DNA of 64,000 nt from Leptoclinus maculatus (taxonomy: Eukaryota; Chordata; Actinopteri; Perciformes; Stichaeidae), in assembly GCA_032191485.1 (NCBI GenBank), contig JAVDOI010000130.1:240001-304000 (forward strand). The letters are read 5' to 3'. Positions 12,101-23,500 of this stretch are shown in pieces; the stretch's first letter is position 1; each line of letters begins with the position of its first letter. The notes below the pieces were generated by a model that saw only the letters and a program-made list of their open reading frames with translations, was not told the DNA's origin and searched no databases. The translations under genes and the position numbers were made by a program.

Positions 12101-15100
12101 TCAGTGTTTCTGCTCCACATATCTGGAACAAAGTCCCAGAAAGCTGCAGGTCTGCTGAGACCCTCAGCTCCTTTAAATCAAGACTGAAGACTTTTCAGTT
12201 TGCTGCCTTTAATTGAACCATTTTCGAGGATATTAATCAATCTTCTGCATTTCACTACTGTATTTTATTTCTTACACTGCTTTTTATTGTTTTAATGACT
12301 GTTTTTAATGTTTCAATGAATGTTCTTAATTGTTTTTAAATCTCCTTTTCTTATGCCTTATGTTTTGATGCTTTTAATGGTTTTATGTGAAGCACTTTGA
12401 ATTACCTTGTTGTTGAAATGTGCTATACAAATAAACTTGCCTTGCCTTGCCTATAACCATCACGCTTCAGTGAAACGAAAAGAAGAAGAAGAATCTTTGG
12501 TTTTAAAGTTATTCTTTGAATGTTCTGTTGTTCACTGACTTGTAAAGTCAGAGAGAGACTCTCTGGGTAATGTGGACTTTAATTAAACTGAAGTTGAAGT
12601 TTCGCTGCTGTTGGTAATTCGAGGGGAAAAAAACAACATATTTCATTACAGAGAAAAGTAATCTAGGCTTTAACTGGACCCACCTCCAAATCTTTGAAGT
12701 TCTCCATCAGACATTGTTTCTCTGGAATTGACTCCAAGTGGTCCAGGGCTACTCTTGTGTTCTGAAAAGCACACACATAAAATCAGTTCATTTACATTAG
12801 GATACTCGTTTGCATTGTCTGACATTCATATTAAGTCATTTAACTCCAGCCATTTCAATCCGCACAACTACAAACACGACTAACGGCAAAGAGATTTAAC
12901 GGAGAATCAACACAATATCTGCATCGTGCTGAAACCATAAAACATGTTTCAAGATTCTTTGAATGAGAGGTTAAAATAAATCAGGAGACTGAAATCAGGA
13001 GGATATGCAGGAGACTCACAGCATTGAGCCCACACATACTGTTTTAGTGTAATAATTGTATTCAAGTAAAAACAGCAAACGCAATTACCATCAATTACCA
13101 TTTAAGGGGCAAGCAGAAAGCATTAGGATGCAACAACTAAAGAGCAAATGGAGAATTATCCACAGGTTAATACTGGGGCTACATCACAATTCCCTTAATC
13201 GTCTCTCCCTTTCCCTCACGTGTCTTTCCCTCTTCCTCACTACTTCTCGCTTCAGACTGAGGGAATGATGAAAGTGAAATGAGAAGTCCATCCCAGTCCA
13301 GGGTCACCTGAAGCAATGATTACTGATGACGGCTGCACAGCTGGATCAGCTGTCCGTGGGCTTTAACTGCACATGTTATGAGAGATAATGGGATGAACTA
13401 CCCAAAGAACAAGGCTGCACAGCTGATCATATATTGTTCCTTTAAAATAAACTGTATGATAAGCATTCAAATAATGCACAGTTGGAAATATAAAAAAAAA
13501 CACTTTGCAAATGTTTAACAAGGAAGGAAACTAATTGAACACATTTATTAAACCTCAAGGATACAAACAATGCGTTTCAGTGTGAAAATAAATCCACATG
13601 GCACCTTTAATTCAACACTTGAGCGTCACGTTGCCTCCTCCTACAGAGGATATGGATAAACGGTGGAAAAGTGGTTTATGCTGTGAAGGTATGATGGATT
13701 AAAAAGGCCTGCCGACTGCAATCAAATCAGGCATGTTGGGGAAGACCTTATAGTATCTGCCTTAACCACGTGGCTACAGGAAGCTGAAAGATGGAATCTG
13801 CTCTGTGCTTTATTTCTGGGAAAGCAGCCGACACGATTCCCTATTCAAACTGCATAGTGACAGACATGATGTCATAATGTCAAAAGCTAATTGAGGACTT
13901 TGTTACAACAGTCTTTAATTAAGATTAAGTACCTACTCCAGCTCCACTCCATTCTATTCATCCCTCCACCGTATGTTTCAATGGCCTTCCCATTCAGATG
14001 GAGCATCAAAAGAAGTGGTAGTTACAAGGCTGATGCTGCACTGACATACGAGTGAGACTCGCTCACCACCGATGCATCCTGCCGCTGAGCTGTAAGCAGA
14101 TAGTGGTCCGAGGTATTTCCTCTTCTTTCCCACAACAGCTAACTGGAGGTCGGCCAAGCGTGCCACATAATTGTGATGAGTGGACAGTTTTACTTATTTA
14201 TTTTTTCAACAGGGTAGGAAGAGCTTGGGTCAATACAACCGCTCCAGCGGTGCTAAGTGATTTCGGGGTAACGTGTAATAGCTGATTAAGGACGTTAGTG
14301 GTGACCAACAGCAGCTTGGATGATGATGTCAATACTGTGTTGTCAGTACAGCTCGGTTCTTAACCCCATCAACAAGACGTATGATGATTAACAGAGCTGT
14401 GAGCCTTGACTAAAGCAATCATGTCTAACCCTGTGTCAGCCTCTATGGGTTTGCTAAACAAACAGAGCCGACACAGCAGCATCGAATCACACCGAGAGTC
14501 AACACAACATCTATCTTAACAACTCCAGGGCATCTCATTCCTCCACGTTTTCTAAACCTGAATTTACATACAACTGTTTTCATCACTTTGATTAGAGAAA
14601 TAAAACCTTACCATCTCCAGATCCAATACACGGTCCTGAAAAGACACACAAACACAGCAACGTTGCTTTATATGCATAGAAACCGTAAGAACCAATTCCA
14701 AAGTAATGCTTAACCGAACCAAATGACTCCAGATAACTGCTCATAATGGTGGATCAGCAGAGAGGAATAGAGTGTGCCAACAAGGAAAGAAAATACAAGG
14801 GAGTCTGTAGCACACAACAAGCTTCTTATCACACACACACACTCACACAGACACACACCGCTCTCAGCACTCATCCAGCTCCTGACTGATGTTCCCTCTC
14901 TAACGATGCATAAGTGATGCTCTGCCTCTTATCTGCCACTCAAACACACACCTGCTCTACCCCTCTGCCTGTAATGTGTTGATGGTTTGTAACAAGGGTA
15001 CTTTCTTTCCCTCAGCCCACCCTCCAACAGTGTTTTAGCTCGTCAGCGTCCCTCACTCTGTCTTACCTCTGTACATCTCTCTCTCTTCATCCTTCATAAT

Positions 15101-18100
15101 TAAAAGCCTGGCTGGGTCTGAGAGGGCTGATTAATTGCATGCGAGCTCTGGCAGGTGCCATCTTGCAGCCACAGATGGGACCCCGGAATCCAACACACAC
15201 ACAAACACACACACACGCACAAAAATGCTTAGCAGACATTTTAGTGTGTGTGTGTGTGTGTGTGTTTGAGTTTGGCTGTTTAATGGCGAGTAAAGGGCCG
15301 GTGAGGCGCTGGGGGCCAGTTCAATCCAGACTAGGTGAGTTGGTGGCCTGCCAAGTGTAGCTGCTGCTGTACTGAGAGACAGAGACAAGGCCTCTGGCGG
15401 CTTTTAAACTCCAAGGCCTCGTGTCTGCAGTAATTAGCTACTTGTCCAAGCAAGGCTGCAAGCAGTCTGTCAGGCCCACGGCTGTGCACTAATGTTTGTA
15501 GCACCACATCACAGGACTCAGAGCCCAGCAGTTGCACAAAAAAAAACACCAACAGATAAACAAAAGAAGAATTTGAAGTAGATGTGGGGCATAAATAAAA
15601 ATCGTACCAGCTGTCTCTTTTTGGCAAAATAAGGCCAGCTGGATATTAAAAAAGCTCTACAAATGAACAAACAGATGAGGATAGGTGAAGATATAAAATG
15701 CTAACCTGGAGGCTCCTCATCTCTTCCTCTTTCCTGCGACTCCTCTCCAACAGCTCTGAAAGACACGTTTACTGTTGATGAGTTGAGGTAGAACTACATG
15801 ACCCACTTTGTTTTACAGGCTTTTTCTTTCCTCATCATTTCCTATGACTATGTCATTTGGTATTATTGGAAAAATAGAGAAAACATTTAGTTTAGTTCAA
15901 TAAAAACATGGAGGGAGCTACAGCAGTGAACAATGTGGCCATGAGTGAATCACAGAATGATAGAAAGAGGAGTCCGGTTACGATGGCTAACTGTACGAAG
16001 ATGGTTGGAAGGTGCTAATCCGCTGGTTGCCAAAGCAGCTCACGAATGAGTCAGTAATTGTGAAGCGAGAATGAATCAACTGAGGCCAACAGGCTAATAA
16101 GAGAACAGCGTGAGTGATCTGTCCTTTACATGTTCAGCAGACTAATTCAATACCGTCTCTACTTTACCTAGTTCATAATACTTTAACGCTAAATGAATGC
16201 CGGATAATGTTACAACCAAACGTTTCTTCACCTCCCTGGCGTCAACAGGCAGATCTACAGGAACATTACAACTCAAATAGTGCAGGTTTATGACACACTA
16301 ACTCATTAAATCCATGCTCTACTTTATAACCACGCTGGTTATTTCAAAGCAAGCAACCAATTAGCCTATTTGGAAAAGACCTCCGCTGAGTGCATTTCAC
16401 TGATGTTTGTGATCGTGAGGAGCCACAAGCTGGCTGTTGTTTGCCTTGCTTTGCTTTTTAATTTCTTTATCAGGAAATGTTGGTAAAAGTTCATTCATAG
16501 GTCAACTTCTACTGCCAAAAGGTAGTCCCAGTCACTAAACCTCCCAGCACACGAGAGGAAAAGCCTGCTCGTGTAATGAATGAAACTCATCTCAATGTGT
16601 TGGACAGCTTGCTGTGAGAGGATTATTTGTACAGAAACACAGACTCTGCTTGTGTTTGTTGTTGATTGCAACACATTGTTTTTAATTACAATCACAGGTT
16701 CTTTGCTTAATGAGGTGTTGAATCAAAGGAATAACTCACTTCATTTAGCAATAGAGTTAGCACAAACGCCAACATATTTACCCAGGTTTATTCTGCTGAA
16801 CAGAACCAACTTTATGCTGTTTCAATAAAACGGAGGCAACATAGTATGGCAATAAGAAAAAGAAAGAAAATGTCCAAAAACATTTTAGTTGTATTTATTG
16901 TCATGAAATATAATAATAAAGTATTGTTTTTCCTATACTTATAATGCCAACTCATTTGTTGATAAATGAACTGTTGCACCATTTATGATTGAAACATGAC
17001 TATAATAACTGAGAATCAGACAACTCTTTAATTATGCGAGAAGCTCTGTATTAAATACACAGTAACATACTGACGTCCCTTTACTGAAAGCACAACTGGG
17101 ATTGACCGAGGGATCGAGGTAGCCTGTTCAAATCAAGTGGGCAGAAGAGAGTTGGTAGGCTCACACCCGGCTCACAGCTCAACTGAAACCTGGGGTAGGT
17201 CCTATTATACTAACACTACTGTGGTGGATGGTACATGGACTGTACTTGTTTAGCACCTCGCTTGTCTTCCGACCACTCAAAACACTTTAACACTACATGT
17301 CATCACTCACCCATTCACACCCATTGCAAGTGATGTGAAGTGATGGAAAACACAGACTGCAACCGCAATCTGACGGTAATGAATTCACTGTGAGACAAGT
17401 ACTGTACATCACACAATGTTCTACAGAGTGCTGGCATTAACAGCTCATCTGTGAGATGAGCAGAGAAGTAAGAAAAGTATATCTGATGAGAATCATCCAC
17501 TACAGCTGAAAAACACAATGACACGATGGCCAGTGGGTTGTCTCTGTGTCCATGTCTAACTATACCTCTCTCTATGGTCTCTGTGTCTTTTAAACTCTCT
17601 CTCTCTGTTAATGGAACACAACTCAGACCCATTGCCCTGCCTTGTTCAGATGAAGCGCTAAAACAAGTTGTTCTTCCTCTGGCAGTTACAGCTCATTAGC
17701 TCAAAAATGGGACTCGAGACGGGGAAAACAAGTCCGTGTTCCACAGAAGTTCTCAAAGTCCACACACATTAAGATGCTTTTTCAAACATTTGTAATCATA
17801 AACAGACGGGCCAGTGTGCACGGTCTAAAAGAACAACGCAGCAGATGCAAAGGGAACAGGCACAGGCAGACATTTTAACAAGCACCAGTTACAAAACAAA
17901 CCTTCAGTCACTTAATGAGTTACTGCTTTTAAATTCAATTAACAAAGAAAACAGGAAGTCAGCGTGTGACTAGGTTCAATCAAAGCGACTATTGGTCCAA
18001 CAGTCAAGGAATAACTCCATGTTCATTGAGAGCTTGCTAAGTATTCACACTGTTTCCCAACTGATAATTTAACATTTCTTGTTCAATGCTTCCTTTAATC

Positions 18101-20298
18101 AGGAATTAGCTGTCCAACAAAGAACACACAGCCTGATTAGTCTCCCATGATGCTGTGCTGTTATGTAGCGTGGTTTTGCTTTGATAACGATAGTACCACC
18201 GCTGAAGCAAAGCAAACACCACACAAATCTATACCCACATATCATACCCTGCATTCACGCTGGCTATGTTTTCTAATTAATAAACAGTGTTTGTGTACGT
18301 ACCTCTCTTTTCAGAGCCGAGGGAGTGCAGCAGCTTCTCCTGTTGGTCCAGGCGCTGCAGGAGAGCCATCTGCTCTGAGTCCCGGCTCTGCCTGAGGGCC
18401 TTCAACTGATCCCTGGTCTGTTGTTGCTGCTTCCTTAAGCGCTGCTCTCTTGTGGTGCCCTCCCGCACCTCCTCACACAGCCAGCGGATACAAAATCAAT
18501 GGGGTGAAGTAGGATGGGCATACGTACCAATATGAATTGGTACGTATAGTAAAGGTTTTAATCAAGACTTAAGGGGATCAGGGCATTAGGAGGGGGAACC
18601 AATACACTGTAAGTTTTAAGACCTCCGGTTCTCAAAAGTGAAGCTCATGCTTCATGTCTTAAAGCTGCATTCTCTCTAGTGTCCACCAGGGGGCGACTCC
18701 TCTGGTTGTATAGAAGTCTATGAGAAAATGACTCTACTTCTCTCTTGATTTATTACCTCAGTAAACATTGTAAACATGAGTTTATGGTCTCAATCTCTAG
18801 TTTCAAGTCTTCTTCAATACAGCATGATGTTCATTTAGTACATTATGGTCCATTTAGAGTCAAACAGACCATAAAGCAGGGGAAGCTTTAGGGCGGGGCT
18901 ACACGGTGATTGACAGGTCTCTACCAGAGCCGTATACAGTGTCTCTAAGTTACTCCTCCTCAATCAAAATATGGTCACTTCCGTTCATTGGTTGCAAAAA
19001 GCCAAGATGGTGACGGCCGTAATCCAAGAGGGCGACAGCCAAAACTCTGAACTCGAGGCTTCAAAAACGTCAGTCCACAAACCAACGGGTAAAGTCATGG
19101 TGACCACGTCAGTGCAAAAGTCACCTTAACTGTCCGATATAAGAAAAGCAAGAGAATTCTGTTTTCCCTTTAAAGCATCCTAATCGCTCTTCTATCTCAA
19201 AGGTTAATTGCCCCAGTGCCATCCAGGCTGCAAGTTTACAATTCTCTGGAAATCTCTTCAAACACTAAATATAGTCCATCATTATTTTATCATTTTGACC
19301 ATGGTGTTAAACTCCATGCTCAGAAAAGAGTATGGTCAAAATGAGTGTGCTAAAAGCTCAGTGGCCCAGTCAGAGTGGTGTGGAGCGCACAGTCAGCAGC
19401 AGGGAATGTAAATGAGTTAAAGGGTTGTTACGGCCATGTAAAGGATTGGTTGAATGTGTGTTCCAGCTGAGCTAATTATCTCGCTTGTTCTCTGGCGGTT
19501 TTATTCTTGTAAATGCACAGAGCTCTGAAAGCATTTCTGACAGGAGACATACATTATGGTGATAAACACTGAGAGTTGTGCAAACACATTTGAACAAAGT
19601 ATCATGCATCACAGTCTTAATTCCATGTTGTATTTGTACAGTGCATCATTGCTAAATACTAAATGGAAACTGATCTGTCTTGGAAAGAAACCAAGGGACG
19701 ACTATTACTGCAAAGGACGGGCTGACAACAGCATGAAGGCCACACATTAAAGGAGAGCACATCGTGTTAACCATGATGCTGCCATAGAGGGATGAAAGAC
19801 ACTAAAGTAGTGCACTATGACTGGACTTCTTAGGGTAGTGCAATTTACTATTGTCCTTGATAATTATTATGGAGACATTCTGTCACAAATCCCTGAACTT
19901 CAGTGTCATTGTGATCACTGCAGACTCTCAGCACACAGCTATGAATAATGCTTTACTGAGAGGTTATGCCACGGTAACATGTTGGTTTAAACAAGCAGAA
20001 ATGCAACCATGTGTGGTAGCTAAGATTATTTTAAGTCCACAAAGACCAAATCACACTGAATACATATAGACCATGCTGTCCTCTTACATTAATCTTCTAT
20101 ATGGTGTCGGCCTCCGGAATGAGCATGATTTCATTGTCACAGTGTCACGTGCTTAATCTTGTGCTTTCTCAATTATATAATTGATTATTTCTAGCAAATC
20201 CCCGCAAGGAAGGACGCACAATCACGTGATAATCATACCTTTGTCTCAGCTAGCCAGCGGTGGGGGTCTTTCACTAATCCAGGTTTCTGGGAGATCGC
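6091..20298 (-). CDS. Coiled-coil protein, last eight coding exons
   Basis: Eight minus-strand exons (20239-20298, 18303-18471, 15706-15755, 14612-14635, 12684-12761, 8572-8685, 6811-6919, 6091-6164) each have AG acceptors and GT donors and join in one frame, giving about 225 C-terminal residues. The middle is rich in Glu, Gln, Arg, Lys and Leu with heptad-like spacing and reads as a long coiled coil. The last 60 residues are Ser/Thr-rich and look disordered (for example SPHKRL then TSDLDD). The N-terminal part is not identified; it would lie above 20.3 kb, beyond the satellite. I do not recognise the family with certainty. The composition suits a centrosomal, cytoskeletal or scaffold protein, which is inference. 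L2 and SINE copies sit in its introns. Confidence 0.8.
6811..6919 (-). CDS. Coiled-coil gene, penultimate exon
   Basis: The acceptor TCTTCCAG and a strong donor GTGAGTATTT bound a 109-nt exon (36 codons plus one base). It starts DEKLDATSRS, continuing the heptads of the previous exon, and ends in a Ser-rich stretch (FLSSSLRSDTL). The phase fits both neighbours. Confidence 0.8.
8572..8685 (-). CDS. Coiled-coil gene, 38-codon exon
   Basis: This 114-nt exon begins ESQHQREMVEQ after the acceptor GTGCCAACAG and ends RRIQEYR before a weaker donor GTACGA. The residues follow a clear coiled-coil pattern. Both boundaries are phase 0, which agrees with the next exon starting at Asp. Confidence 0.8.
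8820..9550 (+). mobile_element. Decayed L2-like LINE fragment
   Basis: Broken frames hold an RT-like piece (TETAQIKVTNDNLL, compare the TETALVK of the better copy at 11.4 kb). About 400 bp later comes LVQNAAARVLTRSQK, typical of the C-terminal part of L2/CR1-type LINEs. Several frameshifts and stops make it non-functional. A SINE interrupts it at 9,551. Confidence 0.65.
9551..9840 (+). repeat. tRNA-headed SINE within an L2 remnant
   Basis: The A-box-like CTCAGAGGTAGAGCGGG and B-box-like GGCGGTCCAATCCC are followed by the body CTTGGGCCAGATACCGACCC and a tail ending GAATGTTGACATGTAGCG...CGCTTTGAG. L2-like coding remains lie on both sides (9,430-9,550 and 9,845-9,990), so the SINE appears to have inserted into the LINE. 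Confidence 0.65.
9845..10000 (+). mobile_element. L2-like LINE remnant, C-terminal part
   Basis: Frame pieces YKALNVAHSYVCSL and SSYTP resemble the end of L2-type ORF2. It probably continues the copy at 8,820-9,550 across the SINE. It is not open. Confidence 0.45.
10285..10701 (+). mobile_element. LINE C-terminal fragment, other family
   Basis: A 138-codon frame contains WKTLNRLRTRTGRSKAALVRWG followed by CDCGEA. This is the Trp/Asn-Arg-Leu-Arg and Cys-Asp-Cys-Gly pattern at the C-terminus of many non-LTR ORF2 proteins. No RT domain precedes it in frame. It differs from the L2 copies beside it, so it is a separate 5'-truncated insertion or a fragment. Confidence 0.6.
10740..12455 (+). mobile_element. 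5'-truncated L2 LINE with RT, intronic
   Basis: Three blocks give an end of the endonuclease-RT linker (11,041-11,358), the RT core at 11,389-11,916 and a C-terminal domain at 11,965-12,216. RT landmarks are FQSGFRQHHSTETA, LLDLSAAFDTVDH, GVPQGSILGPLLF and the catalytic YADDT. Frameshifts at about 11,360 and 11,915 break the ORF. An AT-rich 3' UTR ends in ACAAATAAACTTGCCTTGCC, the simple-repeat tail of L2 elements. The same 3' UTR recurs at 34,413. It lies in an intron of the coiled-coil gene, on the opposite strand. Confidence 0.85.
12684..12761 (-). CDS. Coiled-coil gene, 26-codon exon
   Basis: The acceptor GCTTTTCAG and donor GTGGGT bound 78 nt coding for NTRVALDHLESIPEK and further to ENFKDLE. 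Both ends are phase 0. The tail of an L2 element ends about 230 bp from this exon's donor side. Confidence 0.8.
12762..14611. other. Intron of the coiled-coil gene
   Basis: No further exon or recognisable repeat family seen. Short homopolymer runs only. Confidence 0.5.
14612..14635 (-). CDS. Coiled-coil gene, 24-nt microexon
   Basis: The sequence codes for DRVLDLEM between the acceptor GTCTTTTCAG and a strong donor GTAAGGTTTT. It is 24 nt, phase 0 at both ends, and keeps the heptad spacing. It is far too short for ORF finding and was found by splice signals and phase. Confidence 0.75.
15706..15755 (-). CDS. Coiled-coil gene, 50-nt exon
   Basis: The acceptor GTGTCTTTCAG and donor GTTAGC bound 50 nt coding for LLERSRRKEEEMRSLQ. 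The first two bases complete a Glu codon begun by the last base of the exon at 18303-18471. It ends in phase 0. Confidence 0.78.
15756..18302. other. Intron, mostly unique sequence
   Basis: No exon seen. At about 17,228-17,345 there is a stretch resembling the tail of the SINE family on the minus strand (CACTTTAACACTACATG...CCCATTCACACCCATT). Confidence 0.45.
18303..18471 (-). CDS. Coiled-coil gene, 169-nt exon
   Basis: The exon codes for 56 residues from EVREGTTREQRLRKQ to GSEKR plus one base, before the donor GTACGT. The acceptor is GTGTGAG after a modest pyrimidine tract. The bases just upstream could also encode RWLCE in frame, resembling HRWLAE of the previous exon, but no other AG acceptor is available there. 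Confidence 0.75.
18655..19135 (+). repeat. Dispersed teleost repeat, unclassified
   Basis: The stretch starts near GTCCACCAGGGGGCGACTCC and runs to AAACCAACGGGTAAAGTCATGG through GGGCGGGGCTACACGGTGATTGACAGG. I recognise this text as a repeat common in teleost genomes, but cannot name the family or find clear ends. It lies in the intron between the 18.3- and 20.2-kb exons. Confidence 0.4.
20239..20298 (-). CDS. Coiled-coil gene, first exon found in window
   Basis: A 60-nt exon, phase 0 at both ends, codes for AISQKPGLVKD followed by PHRWLAETK. The acceptor is GCTGTTTTGACAG and the donor GTATGATT. The 8.9-kb satellite begins about 300 bp upstream of it in gene direction, so the intron before it must contain the whole array. 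Confidence 0.7.
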
Positions 20299-20597
20299 CT
20301 GTCAAAACAGCACAGAGATGAATGCATGTGTGAGCAGGCATTACAAAACATTCTGATCTTTAGAGAGAACTATTTCAGAAAGGAGTGCAAATCCAAGAGA
20401 TGATGTAGTTAGGCTTCTGTGCAGGTTCAGTAGGTTGTCTAAATTGACGCAAATATATGGAGAGGCATCAGAGGAGTTACAAAATGCAGAAAGTGTGATG
20501 TGGATGGACAAAACAGGATAAATATCAGAACTGTTGCCTCTGACACAACACTGCACTTGTGCACACACAGAGGTTGTGTGTGTCATCAAAATGAGCT

Positions 20598-23500
20598 CAT
20601 TATTAGTATTATTAGTTACTATTATTAAGTACAGTGATGATAACTGTGTCTTTATTAGTTATTTGTATTATTAGTTACTATTATTAAGTACAGTGATGAT
20701 AACTGTGTGTCTTTATTAGTTATTAGTATTATTAGTTACTATTATTAAGTACAGTGATGATAACTGTGTGTCTTTATTAGTTATTAGTATTATTAGTTAC
20801 TATTATTAAGTACAGTGATGATAACTGTGTCTTTATTGGTTATTTGTATTATTAGTTACTATTATTAAGTACAGTGATGATAACTGTGTGTATTTATTAG
20901 TTATTAGTATTATTAGTTACTATTATTAAGTACAGTGATGATGACTGTGTGTATTTATTAGTTATTAGTATTAATAGTTACTATTATTAAGTACAGTGAT
21001 GATAACTGTGTCTTTATTAGTTATTAGTATTATTAGTTACTATTATTAAGTACAGTGATGATCACTGTGTGTCTTTATTAGTTATTAGTATTATTAGATA
21101 CTATTATTAAGTACAGTGATGATAACTGTGTCTTTATTAGTTATTAGTATTATTAGTTACTATTATTAAGTACAGTGATGATAACTGTGTGTCTTTATTA
21201 GTTATTAGTATTATTAGTTACTATTATTAAGTACAGTGATGATCACTGTGTGTCTTTTTTAGTTATTAGTATTATTAGTTACTATTATTAAGTACAGTGA
21301 TGATCACTGTGTGTCTTTATTAGTTATTAGTATTATTAGTTACTATTATTAAGTACAGTGATGATAACTGTGTGTATTTATTAGTTATTAGTATTATTAG
21401 TTACTATTATTAAGTACAGTGATGATAACTGTGTGTCTTTATTAGTTATTAGTATTATTAGTTACTATTATTAAGTACAGTGATGATCACTGTGTGTCTT
21501 TATTAGTTATTAGTATTATTAGTTACTATTATTAAGTACAGTGATGATCACTGTGTGTCTTTATTAGTTATTAGTATTATTAGTTACTATTATTAAGTAC
21601 AGTGATGATAACTGTGTGTATTTATTAGTTATTAGTATTATTAGTTACTATTATTAAGTACAGTGATGATAACTGTGTGTCTTTATTAGTTATTAGTATT
21701 ATTAGTTACTATTATTAAGTACAGTGATGATCACTGTGTCTTTATTAGTTATTAGTATTATTAGTTACTAGTATTAAGTACAGTGATGATAACTGTGTGT
21801 CTTTATTAGTTATTAGTATTATTAGTTACTATTATTAAGTACAGTGATGATAACTGTGTCTTTATTAGTTATTATTATTATTAGTTACTATTATTAAGTA
21901 CAGTGATGATAACTGTGTGTATTTATTAGTTATTAGTATTATTAGTTACTATTATTAAGTACAGTGATGATAACTGTGTCTTTATTAGTTATTAGTATTA
22001 TTAGATACTATTATTAAGTACAGTGATGATAACTGTGTCTTTATTAGTTATTAGTATTATTAGTTACTATTATTAAGTACAGTGATGATAACTGTGTCTT
22101 TATTAGTTATTAGTATTATTAGTTACTATTATTAAGTACAGTGATGATTACTGTGTGTCTTTATTAGTTATTAGTATTATTAGTTACTATTATTAAGTAC
22201 AGTGATGATAACTGTGTGTCTTTATTAGTTATTAGTATTATTAGTTACTAGTATTAAGTACAGTGATGATAACTGTGTGTCTTTATTAGTTATTAGTATT
22301 ATTAGTTACTATTATTAAGTACAGTGATGATCACTGTGTCTTTATTAGTTATTAGTATTATTAGATACTATTATTAAGTACAGTGATGATAACTGTGTCT
22401 TTATTAGTTATTAGTATTATTAGTTACTATTATTAAGTACAGTGATGATAACTGTGTGTCTTTATTAGTTATTAGTATTATTAGTTACTATTATTAAGTA
22501 CAGTGATGATAACTGTGTCTTTATTAGTTATTAGTATTATTAGTTACTATTATTAAGTACAGTGATGATAACTGTGTGTCTTTATTAGTTATTAGTATTA
22601 TTAGTTACTATTATTAAGTACAGTGATGATAACTGTGTCTTTATTAGTTATTAGTATTATTAGTTACTATTATTAAGTACAGTGATGATAACTGTGTGTC
22701 TTTATTAGTTATTAGTATTATTAGTTACTATTATTAAGTACAGTGATGATCACTGTGTCTTTATTAGTTATTAGTATTATTAGTTACTAGTATTAAGTAC
22801 AGTGATGATAACTGTGTGTCTTTATTAGTTATTAGTATTATTAGTTACTATTATTAAGTACAGTGATGATAACTGTGTCTTTATTAGTTATTATTATTAT
22901 TAGTTACTATTATTAAGTACAGTGATGATAACTGTGTGTATTTATTAGTTATTAGTATTATTAGTTACTATTATTAAGTACAGTGATGATAACTGTGTCT
23001 TTATTAGTTATTAGTATTATTAGATACTATTATTAAGTACAGTGATGATAACTGTGTCTTTATTAGTTATTAGTATTATTAGTTACTATTATTAAGTACA
23101 GTGATGATAACTGTGTCTTTATTAGTTATTATTATTATTAGTTACTATTATTAAGTACAGTGATGATAACTGTGTGTCTTTATTAGTTATTAGTATTATT
23201 AGTTACTATTATTAAGTACAGTGATGATCACTGTGTCTTTATTAGTTATTAGTATTATTAGATACTATTATTAAGTACAGTGATGATAACTGTGTGTCTT
23301 TATTAGTTATTAGTATTATTAGTTACTATTATTAAGTACAGTGATGATAACTGTGTCTTTATTAGTTATTATTATTATTAGTTACTATTATTAAGTACAG
23401 TGATGATAACTGTGTCTTTATTAGTTATTAGTATTATTAGTTACTATTATTAAGTACAGTGATGATAACTGTGTCTTTATTAGTTATTAGTATTATTAGT

